From the NCBI GenBank assembly GCA_017462565.1, contig JAFTQW010000029.1:1-64000 (forward strand): a DNA stretch of 64,000 nt, written 5' to 3'. The position numbers and the translations under genes are program-made. Positions within the stretch are counted from its first letter, which is position 1, and the number at the start of each line of letters is the position of its first letter. Of this stretch, positions 28,076 to 38,800 are shown piece by piece. The DNA is from Ruminococcus sp. Its GTDB lineage: Bacteria > Bacillota > Clostridia > Oscillospirales > Ruminococcaceae. The notes under the pieces are model-generated. The model made no database searches and was not told the origin of the DNA. It saw only the letters and a list, made by a program, of their open reading frames with translations.

Positions 28076-28828
28076 TTAGCTTTTTTGACATTGCCTGCCT
28101 TGATATTCCCCACATTTATCTCCATATCCTCCAGATTGTTGTACATACTGAACATATGGATCTTCCGCTGAATTAATTAATTCAAAGTCATCATCATTAA
28201 CTACAATAATATAACATCCTGAATATAATTCTGAATATAATCCTGCTAATTGCAAATCCATTTTTAATTGTGTACATATATCAGGTATTTCTTCACAGTT
28301 ATATGATAATGGTATTAAAATTTCAAAACAATAATTTCGTTTATATAAGTTATCTTTGATTTTGGGAATTTGTGTATCCGGAGAAAATCCATAATTCGGA
28401 TTATCCTCTGTAACCCGAGTCACAACAAGACAATAGGGTATATCCTTCATGTTTTTAGAAATAATTGAATTAGCATTTTCGTTAAATAAAGACTGGTAAT
28501 AAGATAGCATTACTGTATCACCAGCTACTGTATATGAACTGTCATTAAATGTAACGTGTACTTCATATGTTCTTGCATTATCGTTATCTTCATCAGATTT
28601 TTTTACAACTGTAGCACGATACCATCTGTTTCCACCCAATATGCTGTCACGCATTTGGTTTTCACCGACTATCACAAATTCTTCATCATATTTTTCATAT
28701 AAATAAGATAAAGCCATTTCACCCGCCACGGTGTTATCTATGCTTTGATCTTCTTTCAGCAATTTACAGCTTGTAAAACACATTCCTATAATCGTTATAA
28801 TTATCAATAATACGCTTGTTTTTTTCAT
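28076..28828 (-). CDS. Putative lipoprotein, function unknown
   Basis: MKKTSVLLIIITIIGMCFTSCK is a signal sequence with a weak lipobox (FTSC) and cysteine at residue 21, so the mature 230-residue protein would be tethered to the outer face of the membrane. The rest has regular beta-type sequence (VAGEMALSYLYEKYDEEFVI, YEVHVTFNDSSYTVAGD) and a Cys/Gly-rich end. Start 28828 is chosen because the signal peptide begins there. The family is not recognised. It stands alone, with about 170 bases of untranslated DNA upstream. Confidence 0.6.
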   Translation of the reverse strand: MKKTSVLLIIITIIGMCFTSCKLLKEDQSIDNTVAGEMALSYLYEKYDEEFVIVGENQMRDSILGGNRWYRATVVKKSDEDNDNARTYEVHVTFNDSSYTVAGDTVMLSYYQSLFNENANSIISKNMKDIPYCLVVTRVTEDNPNYGFSPDTQIPKIKDNLYKRNYCFEILIPLSYNCEEIPDICTQLKMDLQLAGLYSELYSGCYIIVVNDDDFELINSAEDPYVQYVQQSGGYGDKCGEYQGRQCQKS

Positions 28829-29008
28829 AAAAACCCCCAAAAAACTTTTTTAGATATCTTTGATGCGTCGCCTCATGAAATTTAATCTGATTATATTAAT
28901 TAAACTCTCAAATATATTTATATATCATTATTAAATTGTTCTTTTACAATAATTTTTAATGGAATTAAGACAACTTTAATCAGTGCTTCCTTAAAATATT
29001 TCTGAAAA

Positions 29009-29245
29009 TTAATTTTTCTTGCAGTAAATTTTACATTCCGACTGTAAGCTTTGTTTTTTCCTGATTAAAACTAAAATAACGCCGATCAAAGGTATCATAA
29101 TATGCACGATTGAAAATTCGTTAATCATAATATTCAAACTTAGCAGTGGATTAAATCCTATTTTAATCATAAAGTCTGCCCCAAGGAGATAAATAATGAT
29201 CGTCAGAGCGAATACCGCAAAATTTATAAGTACAGTTAAGTTCAT
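29009..29245 (-). CDS. Small membrane protein, uncertain
   Basis: 78 residues with two hydrophobic segments (LINFAVFALTIIIYLLGADF and IVHIMIPLIGVILVLI) and a basic end. No good ribosome site is seen, and the region just upstream reads better on the plus strand as another remnant. It may be real but the evidence is only the open frame and its membrane-like composition. Confidence 0.35.
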   Translation of the reverse strand: MNLTVLINFAVFALTIIIYLLGADFMIKIGFNPLLSLNIMINEFSIVHIMIPLIGVILVLIRKKQSLQSECKIYCKKN

Positions 29246-29352
29246 ATTTTATATAAAGCTCGTTGTTCACATCAATACACATTGGTTCAGCAGTATCAAG
29301 TATGGAAGAATAACGCTCGGCAATAAAATCATTCCACGCTTTTAATAACTGT

Positions 29353-29502
29353 ATGACAACTTTCACAAACGGCAACATTCTTACTGACAGATTTGGCGAA
29401 ACAAATGCAATGTTGATACTTGTATGCATACAGTTGGCAATTACCGCCGCATATCTGATTTATATGATGAAGCTACCAAAAAGAGAATTGCCAGAGATAT
29501 AA
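29353..29502 (+). pseudogene. C-terminal membrane-protein remnant before a terminator
   Basis: The frame reads MTTFTNGNILTDRFGETNAM then a helix LILVCIQLAITAAYLIYMM and KLPKRELPEI, stop at 29500-29502. In the same frame upstream, KSFHAFNNC and SAVSSMEE are separated by a TAA (about 29304), so an older, longer gene has been lost. The strong plus-strand terminator 17 bases later supports this strand. Family not recognised. Confidence 0.4.
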
Positions 29503-29518
29503 CGATAAAAAATAGTAT

Positions 29519-29556
29519 AGCCTGTGGAGTAAAAAATAATCTTCACAGGCTTTTTT
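29519..29556 (+). terminator. Rho-independent terminator
   Basis: AGCCTGTGGA ... TCTTCACAGGCT followed by TTTTT: a GC-rich stem with T-run. It ends the plus-strand remnant at 29353-29502. On the other strand it lies just past the end of the six-gene operon and could also act there. Confidence 0.75.
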
Positions 29557-29598
29557 ACGAAACATCACAATATTGTGTTTCTCGCACCATTAAGCAGT

Positions 29599-29841
29599 TC
29601 ATCCCGAAATACATTCACAGTAGCAGCAAAGCCTTGAAAATATGATTGCAGCTCTATCATATTCGCCTCCGTTTACTGCCGATATAAAGTCATTACAAAG
29701 AGTCTCGCCCGTTGTCATTCCCAGCTCTGCACAAACTGCCGCCGCCTTTTTTACAGTCGCAATTCCGCTGCCGAGATTTTGTATCCCTGTAAATCCCACG
29801 TCCGATATTACCTGCTCCATAAGAGGTATGAAATTGTTCAT
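29599..29841 (-). CDS. Small protein closing the yeh-like operon
   Basis: 80 residues, starting at ATG 29841 behind AAGGAGTG, 14 bases after the SWIM-protein stop, so it belongs to the operon. The sequence is helical and amphipathic (MEQVISDVGFTGIQNLGSG, TVKKAAAVCAELGM, YDRAAIIFSRLCCYCECI). No known domain is recognised, and it has no counterpart that I know of in the E. coli yeh operon. It could be an accessory or regulatory subunit. Confidence 0.6.
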   Translation of the reverse strand: MNNFIPLMEQVISDVGFTGIQNLGSGIATVKKAAAVCAELGMTTGETLCNDFISAVNGGEYDRAAIIFSRLCCYCECISG

Positions 29842-29855
29842 ATACACTCCTTTAC

Positions 29856-31280
29856 TTAAAAAAAGAAATTGTTTATTCCATTTTTACCCATAAGGCTTAT
29901 AGGGATATTCGCTTTTCTTGTTATGCGAAGCACCATGAAATGTTCCGACATATCCTTTTCCGCCAGCAACTCGATAAATCGTTCCGCCATATCGTTTACT
30001 TGTGAATGGATGATCTCGCAGCGAACGGCATTTTCTTTGGGAGACACAAGAGTGAACTTAAGCACCTGCTGTGAGGTGTCAAAGACAATATCATCCACAC
30101 GGGAGATCGGATATACACAAAAGCTATCACTGCCTCCTGCGGAAAAATAATTATACTCCGGAGGAGACGGAAGAACTGATATCTCCCGTGAGATATTCTC
30201 GGGAACGAGATCACATCCGATGATACACACGGTCTGCTTCGAGGAAGATATGCGTTTTTTACTGTCAGCCTTGTAATTTATCAGTTGAAAAATTTTCCCC
30301 GAAATCGTCTCCAAGGAAACCTCATTCTGCCAATGGCAATTCCTTCTGAACTGCTTTTTGAACGATTGCTTTGAGGCGGCATCGGCAGTGTTGTCATAAA
30401 TATCCGATAGTCCGCTGCCATAGGTGAAAAATTCTTTTTTCTCCGTTTCATAGAGCAGAGCAGTAATACCCGCAAAGCCCGATGACGTGCGGTATGGATA
30501 TGCGCCCAGACAGATAAATTTGCCGTTTCCCTGATCAGTGTAATCGTCGCTCCGAAGCAGTCGTTCTCCCCGATCTCCCGATGCTGCATAAACAGTGTTT
30601 ATGATCCTGCCTAGTTTCAATGATGCGCTCAATGGATTAAATGCAGAGCTGCGGCTGTTCATAGATTCAATGTCTGCTGCGGCACTGCGGCAGAGTGCAG
30701 AAATCCTGCGGCAATTTCCGCTGCCTTTAAGGGAAAGGGACATAAGACTCTGCTGCTCGGATATTCCGCAGTTTATCAGTCCTTTTTTCAGTATGACGGT
30801 CACGTAGGCTTCAACCTCTTTTAAATACAGCACATCTTCCGGATTTATGCTCCAATCCTCTTTCGGCTCTGTTTTCTTTTCTTCAAGAAATGCTTCCGGA
30901 GATGTCTTCTCTTTTTTGGAGGGCGTTTGTGTGATATTCTCCTTTCCGGACGGAGCATTGTCCGCCGCAAATTCTCCCATAACAATAGCAGCGGAGATAA
31001 TATGCCTGCACACGGTCTTTGAGGGACAGGTACACATAAATTCGCCCAATGCTTTACCCGCCGTCACCTCGCAGTCGGAAAATGTGATGACAGCCTTCAC
31101 AGGCTCGCCGGAAAAGGTGATATTCAGGCTGCCCGAACTCTCAATATCCTTACGGGCACGTTTATATGTTCCCTTATTTGAGGCAGCGATCAGCTCCTCC
31201 TCAGAAAATCTCGGCAGCATAGCTGCTATCGCCTGTATATTGGCGTTTTCCTTGTTTATGACAATATAGTTCCGATCCAT
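29856..31280 (-). CDS. SWIM zinc-finger protein (YehQ-like)
   Basis: 474 residues. The SWIM motif C-x-C-x(n)-C-x-H is in FMCTCPSKTVCRHIISAAIV (about residues 80-100); it is preceded by an all-beta strand pair (SLNITFSGEPVKAVITFSDC). SWIM domains bind zinc and often DNA or protein. After a low-complexity acidic/basic linker (about 115-140) is a long helical domain without recognised family. The start at 31280 overlaps the VWA gene by 25 bases. In E. coli, YehQ occupies the same place next to YehP. Role inferred: nucleic-acid or partner recognition for the MoxR/VWA machine. Confidence 0.75.
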   Translation of the reverse strand: MDRNYIVINKENANIQAIAAMLPRFSEEELIAASNKGTYKRARKDIESSGSLNITFSGEPVKAVITFSDCEVTAGKALGEFMCTCPSKTVCRHIISAAIVMGEFAADNAPSGKENITQTPSKKEKTSPEAFLEEKKTEPKEDWSINPEDVLYLKEVEAYVTVILKKGLINCGISEQQSLMSLSLKGSGNCRRISALCRSAAADIESMNSRSSAFNPLSASLKLGRIINTVYAASGDRGERLLRSDDYTDQGNGKFICLGAYPYRTSSGFAGITALLYETEKKEFFTYGSGLSDIYDNTADAASKQSFKKQFRRNCHWQNEVSLETISGKIFQLINYKADSKKRISSSKQTVCIIGCDLVPENISREISVLPSPPEYNYFSAGGSDSFCVYPISRVDDIVFDTSQQVLKFTLVSPKENAVRCEIIHSQVNDMAERFIELLAEKDMSEHFMVLRITRKANIPISLMGKNGINNFFF

Positions 31281-32374
31281 TCGGCAAGTCCCTCCGGCGT
31301 CACTGCTCCTACCTTTGCCCCCAGCTTTGCAAGGGCCTTGGCGGCGTTTCTGTTATACATTGGTTCGCCCTCGTAGTCAAGGGCGGGCAGCACGAATAGC
31401 TTAACACCGCCTTCAATCATATCGGCACATTTACGGTATGTTTTGCGAATGTCCGAGCTGTCGTACAGGTCTGTTATAAGAATAAATATGGTATGGGATG
31501 GATTTTTGATAAGTGTCTCACCATAGCATACAGCCTTGAAAATATCTGTTCCTCCCCCAAGCTGCACCTTCATCAGAATATCCGCTGCGCTGTCCGTGTA
31601 TTCGCTCAGATCCACCACAGATGTATCAAAAACCGCAAGGTGCGTTTCAAGAAACGGAAGTTTTGCAAATATGCTTGCGGTAATTGCCGAATAGATGAGG
31701 GAATTTGCCATACTTCCGCTTTGATCTGCAAGAATGATGATGTCATAGGGATTACGCCGTTTTACATTGTCGTGAAAATAGATCTGTCTCGGAATGACCG
31801 TTCCCAGCTCCGGACTGAAATTTTTCAGATTTCGTTCCACCGTCCGCTTGAAATCAAAATTTTTATATACACGGTAATAGGTATTTGAAGTTGCGGCACG
31901 TTTTCCGGTGACGGCACGGGTTATCTGAATTTCCAGCTTCTTTCTGATCTCCTCGGCAATACTGCGGATTATCTCATCAGCCTGACTGCGGATATGCTCG
32001 GGAATCACGCTGCGGAATGACAGAAGTTTTCCAAGAAGCTTCATATCCGGCTCTAAATTACGGAGCACCTCCGGGTCGGCGAGCAGCTCCTCGATACCGT
32101 ATTTTTCCATTGCATCATGGAAAAGAAATTCGGCAGTCTGCTTAGGGAACAGTTTTCTCACCTTGTGCAGCCAGTCGGGGACGGTAAGCACCGAGCCTCC
32201 CCGTCCTGCCAAACTGCTTTCGGAGCGCACTCCTCTGCCCTCATATTCCCTGTCGTAGAGGAAGGAAAGAGCATTCTCCGTTTCCTCATCCCCCTTTCCC
32301 AAGGACAGCTCATCGTTTGCAAACTGCCCCAAAATAAGCCGCCAGCGTGATTCCATCAATGCACTGTCAGACAT
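31256..32374 (-). CDS. VWA-domain protein (YehP-like)
   Basis: 372 residues: an N-terminal helical part (1-190), then a VWA domain with an intact metal-ion-dependent adhesion site (IILADQSGSM, GGGTDIFKAV, LITDLYD). It binds partners through a divalent metal. MoxR ATPases typically work with a VWA protein encoded beside them, remodelling or inserting cofactors into targets. The gene start overlaps the DUF5682 stop by 8 bases (ATGTCTGA). Coupled to the SWIM gene downstream. Confidence 0.82.
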   Translation of the reverse strand: MSDSALMESRWRLILGQFANDELSLGKGDEETENALSFLYDREYEGRGVRSESSLAGRGGSVLTVPDWLHKVRKLFPKQTAEFLFHDAMEKYGIEELLADPEVLRNLEPDMKLLGKLLSFRSVIPEHIRSQADEIIRSIAEEIRKKLEIQITRAVTGKRAATSNTYYRVYKNFDFKRTVERNLKNFSPELGTVIPRQIYFHDNVKRRNPYDIIILADQSGSMANSLIYSAITASIFAKLPFLETHLAVFDTSVVDLSEYTDSAADILMKVQLGGGTDIFKAVCYGETLIKNPSHTIFILITDLYDSSDIRKTYRKCADMIEGGVKLFVLPALDYEGEPMYNRNAAKALAKLGAKVGAVTPEGLAEWIGTILS

Positions 32375-34763
32375 TTTCCGCCGCCTCCTTTCCTGATATT
32401 GTCAATGTATCGAATGTGTCAAGTCCCCATGTTTTCATAACAGCTGCCGCTGCCTTGTCCGCATTGCCTGCGGCGATAATTTCCTCAGCTGTGAATGAAA
32501 CACTGCCGGTGAGCCTGTCGGCCTTTATTCCGTGGAGAATGGTCAAACGCCGTGCAATGCGTACTGTTTCGGCAGGCAGAAACGAGGTGAATGCACGCCG
32601 CAGCTTCGGCAGAGCAGCCATAAATTCCTCATCGTTCATTCGTGAGACCGCACCGTCCACAGAAGATAGAACCTTGTCGCTTGTGAACAGAATATCTCTG
32701 CCCGTAAGTATAACGCCGTAAAGGAATTCCGCCGCATTTCCGCTTTCCGCCGAAAGCATATAGCCGCTGATGATATCGCAGTATTCCTCCTCGGAGATCG
32801 CTCCGGTCTTAGAGAGCAGCGCCGTCATAACGCCGTAGATCTGAGACGAGCAGCTTCTGTTTTCAGCGGTTTTTTTGATTTCATACATAAGCGCATCCTG
32901 CGGACACTGCACAGGGAAGTCGGTGCAGCGTGCATACATTGCCCTGAGACTCAAAGCGATCTCGTTTACACGCTCCCCCGTGACAGCTGCGGCATCGCCG
33001 ATTTTATTGACCGCCGCAGCATAGGAAATTTTCAGGAGGTTTAAAATATCCTCGTCGTATTCCCCAAAAGTGAGTCTTTGCAAATTCAGCAGTCTATCCG
33101 AATATGCCATAAAACAGCTCTGAGAGATAAAATCGCTGTCGTCCCGTATTTTGCCGGCAGCGTCTGTAAGATAGCCGCTGATTTGTGTGGAAAATCCGGT
33201 CATATAGGTGGAGAGCAGAAACTTTCCCACCTCCTCCGCACTTTGTATCTTCCCGAAACTGATGCGTATGACCTCTCTGCACAAATTCTCAACGGTATCG
33301 CCGTAAACGGACAGATCGACAAGCCTTGTCTGCACAGATGTACCGTTTCGTACACGCCAGTGTTCACGGACAAGATTTTTATTCTTTCCCGTCACATAAT
33401 CGGGACCGCTGTCCATTTTGCAAAAGCCTGTATCAAGATATGCCATGCGATGAAGAAAACAACTTTTGTTATAATGATTTTTATTTTTGACCACGTCAAG
33501 GGTGATGTCCTGTTCGGCTATCGTTCCGATGTTAATGCGGAACTTTTTGCACTGCGCCCTGAAATCCAACACGCAGGGAGGAATTATGATACGCTCCTCC
33601 TCGCCGTTTTTGGGAGTGATGTTTATTTCACCTGTGCCAAGCCCTGTCATACGGCGATAAAGATAATCAAGCTCAAAGGCGGCAGTTGTGTTGATGTCGC
33701 CCTTTACAAATGCGCTGCGTACTCCGTCGATCAGCTCGAATGCGCCGGGCTGACATCTCCCACGAAGCCTTGCAAGCTCCTTTGCCATATAGTAGCTCTG
33801 CGCCTCGTCGGGAAGTGAGACAGGCTGCTTGTCACGGGCATATCTTGCGGTTTTGACGATATAATCAAGAACCGCAGATGTATATGGCTCGCTGTCTCCT
33901 GACTCCATAAGTTTCCAGACATCGGAATAAAATGCAGGAAACGGTATGCCTGCGCCGTAACCCGAACGGCTGTCAGTCTCCGCAAAGGTATAGGGCATAA
34001 GATACAGCTCACTGTCTTTAGCGATATAGCTTTTAAATTTGAATGTATCGCTGTCCGTGAAAAGTCCTCTGACGTGATATGCGCCAGTTACAACAATGAT
34101 ACGCTTGAATTTCTTTTTCGCATCGGCAATCTTGTCACGCATATAGCATTCCCTGTATTTGCATTCCTCATCCGGAGCAGACAGCTCCCTCATATAAATT
34201 CCCAGCATAAAGACAGAGCGGATAAATTCCCGGTTGTCCGTCTGAAAGTTAGTCTCGAAAGAGCTTTCCCAGAATTCGGAAAAATTACGGCATCCGCTTT
34301 TTTCCGCTGTTCTGCGGTAGTACTCCGCCGTCTCACTTCCGGAAACATCCTTAACTGTGCTTTCCGGCGGAAAATGGGACAGCTGCAATGCATAGGGCAT
34401 ATCCACAAACTGCGCCGTAATATGTTCGGACACGGCATATTTCACAGCCGCATACTCAGGAGAATAGCTCAGGAACGGATAATATGCACGATACTTTTCT
34501 CCCGGCTCGCCAACCGTTCCCAGACGGTCGCTGTAGCTCGAATATATGCACACGGGAGGTATCACGTTTTCGCTGCCAAGATAGGGGATCAGAAAGCTGC
34601 CGTCAGAAGGTCCTTCGATCAGGATGCAGTCGGGTCTGAAACGCTCCGCTAATTGTTTAAAGTGACGTGCGCAGGCAGGCGAATGGTGACGCACGGGATA
34701 GTAGATCAACCCATTTGCCTCCGCCATTTCGCCGCAGCATTTTTCAAAAAGCTCATTGTTCAT
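32367..34763 (-). CDS. DUF5682 protein (YehM-like)
   Basis: 798 residues. The N-terminal region has IYYPVRHHSPACARHF, CILIEGPSDGSFLIPYLG, QFVDMPYALQL and VVTGAYHVRGLF. The paired histidines, acidic IEGP strand and late GAYH histidine suggest a metal-dependent enzyme core like that of the TraB/EreA/ChaN-type fold; this is inference. The C-terminal half is helical with no known domain. Protein families in this operon context are known as YehM in enterobacteria. Its ATG overlaps the MoxR stop (ATGA). It may be the effector of the system. Confidence 0.72.
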   Translation of the reverse strand: MNNELFEKCCGEMAEANGLIYYPVRHHSPACARHFKQLAERFRPDCILIEGPSDGSFLIPYLGSENVIPPVCIYSSYSDRLGTVGEPGEKYRAYYPFLSYSPEYAAVKYAVSEHITAQFVDMPYALQLSHFPPESTVKDVSGSETAEYYRRTAEKSGCRNFSEFWESSFETNFQTDNREFIRSVFMLGIYMRELSAPDEECKYRECYMRDKIADAKKKFKRIIVVTGAYHVRGLFTDSDTFKFKSYIAKDSELYLMPYTFAETDSRSGYGAGIPFPAFYSDVWKLMESGDSEPYTSAVLDYIVKTARYARDKQPVSLPDEAQSYYMAKELARLRGRCQPGAFELIDGVRSAFVKGDINTTAAFELDYLYRRMTGLGTGEINITPKNGEEERIIIPPCVLDFRAQCKKFRINIGTIAEQDITLDVVKNKNHYNKSCFLHRMAYLDTGFCKMDSGPDYVTGKNKNLVREHWRVRNGTSVQTRLVDLSVYGDTVENLCREVIRISFGKIQSAEEVGKFLLSTYMTGFSTQISGYLTDAAGKIRDDSDFISQSCFMAYSDRLLNLQRLTFGEYDEDILNLLKISYAAAVNKIGDAAAVTGERVNEIALSLRAMYARCTDFPVQCPQDALMYEIKKTAENRSCSSQIYGVMTALLSKTGAISEEEYCDIISGYMLSAESGNAAEFLYGVILTGRDILFTSDKVLSSVDGAVSRMNDEEFMAALPKLRRAFTSFLPAETVRIARRLTILHGIKADRLTGSVSFTAEEIIAAGNADKAAAAVMKTWGLDTFDTLTISGKEAAENV

Positions 34764-35875
34764 TTAAGAAAGCTCCTGCTGTCGTAAAATTCATTCCATA
34801 TACCGCCCCGCCGTTCGGCTTTAAGCTTGATCGCTCCGCTGTAATATTCACGAAGCTTTGGAAGGTCGTCCCGGCTCTCCTTGAGTACTGCACCAAGAAG
34901 ATTTTCCGTCAGTTTACGCATTGAAATATGTCCGCCGCCGAAATATTCAGCATCAAGAGCGGACTGGTAATATACCGACACAGCCTCCGCCGTACTCATC
35001 ACGCAGGACATTTTAGGAACGTTCGCCTTTTCCGAGGAAACGCCGCTGCGAAGCTCCCCGAAAACCTCCGCTAAAATATCCGCCGCCTGCATATCTATCT
35101 TTGCGGAAATTCCTGCATTTTCCATAAGCTCACCACACTGGGAGGCGATGATTTTCGCTTCCAGTTTCGGACTTTTTACCGGTTCGACAGTTTCAAAATT
35201 AAATCGTCTCTTGAGCGCCGAGGACATATCGTTTACACCCTTGTCACGGGTGTTGGCGGTGCCAATAATATTAAATCCCTCCGCAGCAAAGAGCAGATTC
35301 TGTCCCTCCTCAAACTCCGGAATATTCATCACACGGTCGCTCATCAGTGAGATAAGCGTATCCTGCACTTCTTGTGGACAGCGTGTAAGCTCCTCGAAAC
35401 GGGTGATTATCCCCTCACGCATACCACGGTACACAGGAGCAGGGATAAGTGCTTCCTGAACAGGACCCTTACTGAGCAGCAGCGCATAGTTCCATGAGTA
35501 TTTTATATTATCCTCGGTAGTTCCGGCTGACCCTTGAACAGTATTGGACGATATTCCGCAGACAGCTGCGGAGAGCAGCTCGGAAAGCATAGTTTTTGCC
35601 GTTCCCGGTTCACCCACCAGCATAAGTCCCCTGCTTCCTGCAAGAGTTATGACAGCCCGCTCCACCAGCGCATTGTCACCGTAAAATTTCTGAGTGATCT
35701 CCACATTTTCGCCGCCGAAAGCTATGGGTTCGTTTCTGCCGATTATGAAATCTCTCACCGCCGCCGGAGAAAGCTTCCAGCCGGCAGGCTTGCTGTTTCC
35801 CTTGTCGGCATATTCAAGAGCTGCAAGCTCCTTAGCATATCTTACCTCTGCAAGAGGCTTCTGAATTTTTGCCAT
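34760..35875 (-). CDS. MoxR-type AAA+ ATPase (YehL-like)
   Basis: 371 residues from ATG 35875 (AGGAAA upstream; the longer frame to 35899 overlaps the preceding gene without a site). Walker A LVGEPGTAKT, Walker B/glutamate region GIITRFEELTRC, sensor 1 NIIGTANTRD, arginine-finger region ALKRRFNFETV. MoxR proteins are hexameric chaperone-like ATPases partnered with VWA proteins. It directly precedes DUF5682 and VWA genes, the same order as E. coli yehL-yehM-yehP. Confidence 0.85.
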   Translation of the reverse strand: MAKIQKPLAEVRYAKELAALEYADKGNSKPAGWKLSPAAVRDFIIGRNEPIAFGGENVEITQKFYGDNALVERAVITLAGSRGLMLVGEPGTAKTMLSELLSAAVCGISSNTVQGSAGTTEDNIKYSWNYALLLSKGPVQEALIPAPVYRGMREGIITRFEELTRCPQEVQDTLISLMSDRVMNIPEFEEGQNLLFAAEGFNIIGTANTRDKGVNDMSSALKRRFNFETVEPVKSPKLEAKIIASQCGELMENAGISAKIDMQAADILAEVFGELRSGVSSEKANVPKMSCVMSTAEAVSVYYQSALDAEYFGGGHISMRKLTENLLGAVLKESRDDLPKLREYYSGAIKLKAERRGGIWNEFYDSRSFLK

Positions 35876-35891
35876 TTGATGTTTCCTCATT

Positions 35892-38800
35892 TCAGTCAAG
35901 AATATTTTCCAGTATGCACAGTGCGCAGCTGATAAAACGGGACTTTACGGTTTTCGGAGAAACGGGTGTATAATCCTTGTAGCTGTCCGGCTGCTCGAAT
36001 CCCTCGGGAATAGCATAGAAGTACACATCGGAAAGGTTCACAGTCTCGCCGAAGTCCTGACCCACAAACAGCGAATCGCCGTTTATCGCCATACCAATGC
36101 CCAGAGTCTTGTCCTGAAGATGATAACCTGAAAATCCTCCTGCGTCCTCCACGGAGCTGCGGACAAGCGAGTATTTCTTCGCTGCACCGCTGATACTGCC
36201 TGCAGTAAAGGTACGTCCCGAATATTTTATGAGCTTGTTTTTATCATCGATATCCTTATCTTCCAGAGTGATGACATTGGCGGACATCTGAGAAAACGGC
36301 TGAACAATCTCATAATCGGAAAGCTGCTCGATCCATGCTGCAATGCTATCATCGGTCATTTCCACAGGATGAACAAGGGAAATCTTCGCATCCTCGGGAA
36401 GCGTGTACATATCGTCATTCTCATCGCAGAGCGTACCGTCATCGGCGTATCTGAATGTTGCCGTAAGCTCTCCGTTATCGTCATAAACACCCCAGACAAG
36501 GCTGCGTGCAATAATATTCATAATCGGGTTGCCGCCGAAAAGCTTGTCCCATGCGGACTTGTCCCACGTTCTGCCGTTTCGGAAAACGCTTTCCATACGT
36601 ATCTTCTGGGAGGACACCACCGCCTTGATCTGCTTTTTAAGCTCGGAGAAATTTCTCTTGGCGATCTCAGCCTTTGCTTCATCATCATTTGCTCCGGGCT
36701 TTGGTAAGCTTTTTACTGATTTGCATTTTTCATTGTCAAAGATCGTCAGTGAAAAGTCAGGCATAAGTGTGACAGTAAACTGTCTGTTTCCGTAGTCAAT
36801 CAACTGTTCGCCCTTGTCATCAAATCCCAGATCGGGGACTATTTTGTCCGCCAGCACATCCTCTGTAACGCCGAAGGATTTTGCCGCATATGCAAATGCT
36901 CCCTTGGCAGCTTTCTTGACCATATTGTTGGGGAACTTTGCGGCAATATCGCTTACGGTCATAAGTGCGGTGCTTCCTCCGTTTATGGCAATAGCTGTCA
37001 CCGCAAATGCTGCCAGTGCGCCTCTGGATGCGTCAGACCAGTCACGCAACTGCTTTTTCAAGGCAATGATTTTCCCGTCTGAGGCAAAAACGCAGTATGG
37101 AACAAGTATCATCTTCTTTTTGGTGTCCGCACCTGCCGAAAGCCATTCCCTGAAGATATTCTCCAGACAATCCTGAAGATCAGGCATATGGAGCTTTGCG
37201 GCAATTTTTTCGCAGACGGGTATCACCTCGGGAGCTTGTCTTGACATATATTCGCCAATGATATATCGTATCACCATCGGCGAGGCTTTGCCGGAGAGAT
37301 CGGAATATCTCACGTCTATGAGCATTTCATCGGGAATAAAGGAAACAGCCTTTTCATGAGCTTTTCCGTAATTATCCCCGACAAATTCCTCCATAAGCGA
37401 ATTGTCTGGAAAATCAAAATTCTTGCCGTATTTCCGTGCATTCTCCCAGCGTTTGAGCAGAGCTTCCGAACGCAATTTTGCATCACCCTTTAATTTTGGA
37501 AGAGCAGTTTCCAGAGCAGGACGGAACGTATCTTCGTTATTTACCATAAGCTCCGTGACGATTTTCTGCACTACCTTTGACTTGTGAGTAAATAGCTCTA
37601 TCATAAATGCCGGCTCGGTATACCCAGCCTTTTTAACGATTTGTTCCGCAAGCCATGCGGCACGCTTGGCGTTGCCCTTTACGGTCTGCCAGTATTCCAA
37701 AGCTTCACCAATATGCTCCTTAAAGAAAGCGCTTATGTCAATATTAGACAGCGGCAGGAAATAGCTTTCATTGCAAAAAATAAGTCCGCTGAACAGCGTC
37801 TGTGAAGGAATGCCCGAGCTGTAAAGTCTTTCAAGACTTTCGCTGCCATCTTCGCCAAAAGCCGAACATCTTGCACAGCAGAAATTGTAGACAAAGAAGC
37901 CGCACTCGTTCATTTCCTTAGCTGCCAATGTCATGGCGGCATAAATAGCCTTCGCCTTTTCGCTCACATCAAAAAGCAGTGAAAAGGTTTGCAGCAGCTG
38001 AAATCTGTTCGCTGTATTTAGTTCAAGACGTTCCGTGTAATGTATCATATGCGCCGCTTTTACGGAATCATGATAGACTGCCGGGATAAACATTCCTGCC
38101 TTAAAATCTGTTTCGTAGGTGGATTTTGATGTATCGACCACAAGTTTCATGATATCTGAGTATTTCAGAATTTCGCCGAAATGCCGTTCCATCCTTTCAA
38201 GCTCCCCTGTGTCCTCACCGTTTTTCGCACGAAGCGCAACAGACTTTGCAAGCATTGAAAGATGCACAAGATTTTTATATTCTTCCGCACGCTTTATCAT
38301 CCGCATAAGAAGCTCACCGTCATCCGCTGTTTCTCTGACAACGAGGTCATATCGCTTCGCATCTATTCTGGAGCACAGTGTCCAGTAGACGTATTCCTCG
38401 TATATGCCCAGCTCACGAAATATCTCTACCGGCTTATACGACAGCAATATCCTTGCGCCGTCCTGATGAGAGGCAGCTTTTTTTAGGGAATCGGTAAGTT
38501 TCTTATGTCCTTTGTAGATATTATGCAGGATATGTACGCACCTGATTGGTTCTTTGATGCATCCGATATTTTCGGCGATAATATCTTTAAGCTTATCAGT
38601 CTCTCCTGCATCATTTTCTATCATAAGACCGGCAAGCATCATTGCTAAAAAGCGAGTGTCGTCCCACGAAATTACATTTGGAGAGGTAATAAGACTTCCG
38701 GGGAGAATGACCGCTTTTCCGCTGAGTATCTTTTTAAGATTATCCGGTGTAATAAGCTGCTCGGTCTGGTCGGGATACGTTTTGTACAGCTTCTCCGAAA

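Noticed and set aside
28841..29008. Riboswitch in the lipoprotein leader
   Set aside because: The sequence is simple AT-rich DNA without the conserved parts of known classes.
29163..29429. Minus-strand 88-residue frame
   Set aside because: It overlaps a more convincing plus-strand remnant followed by a terminator, and has no start signal.
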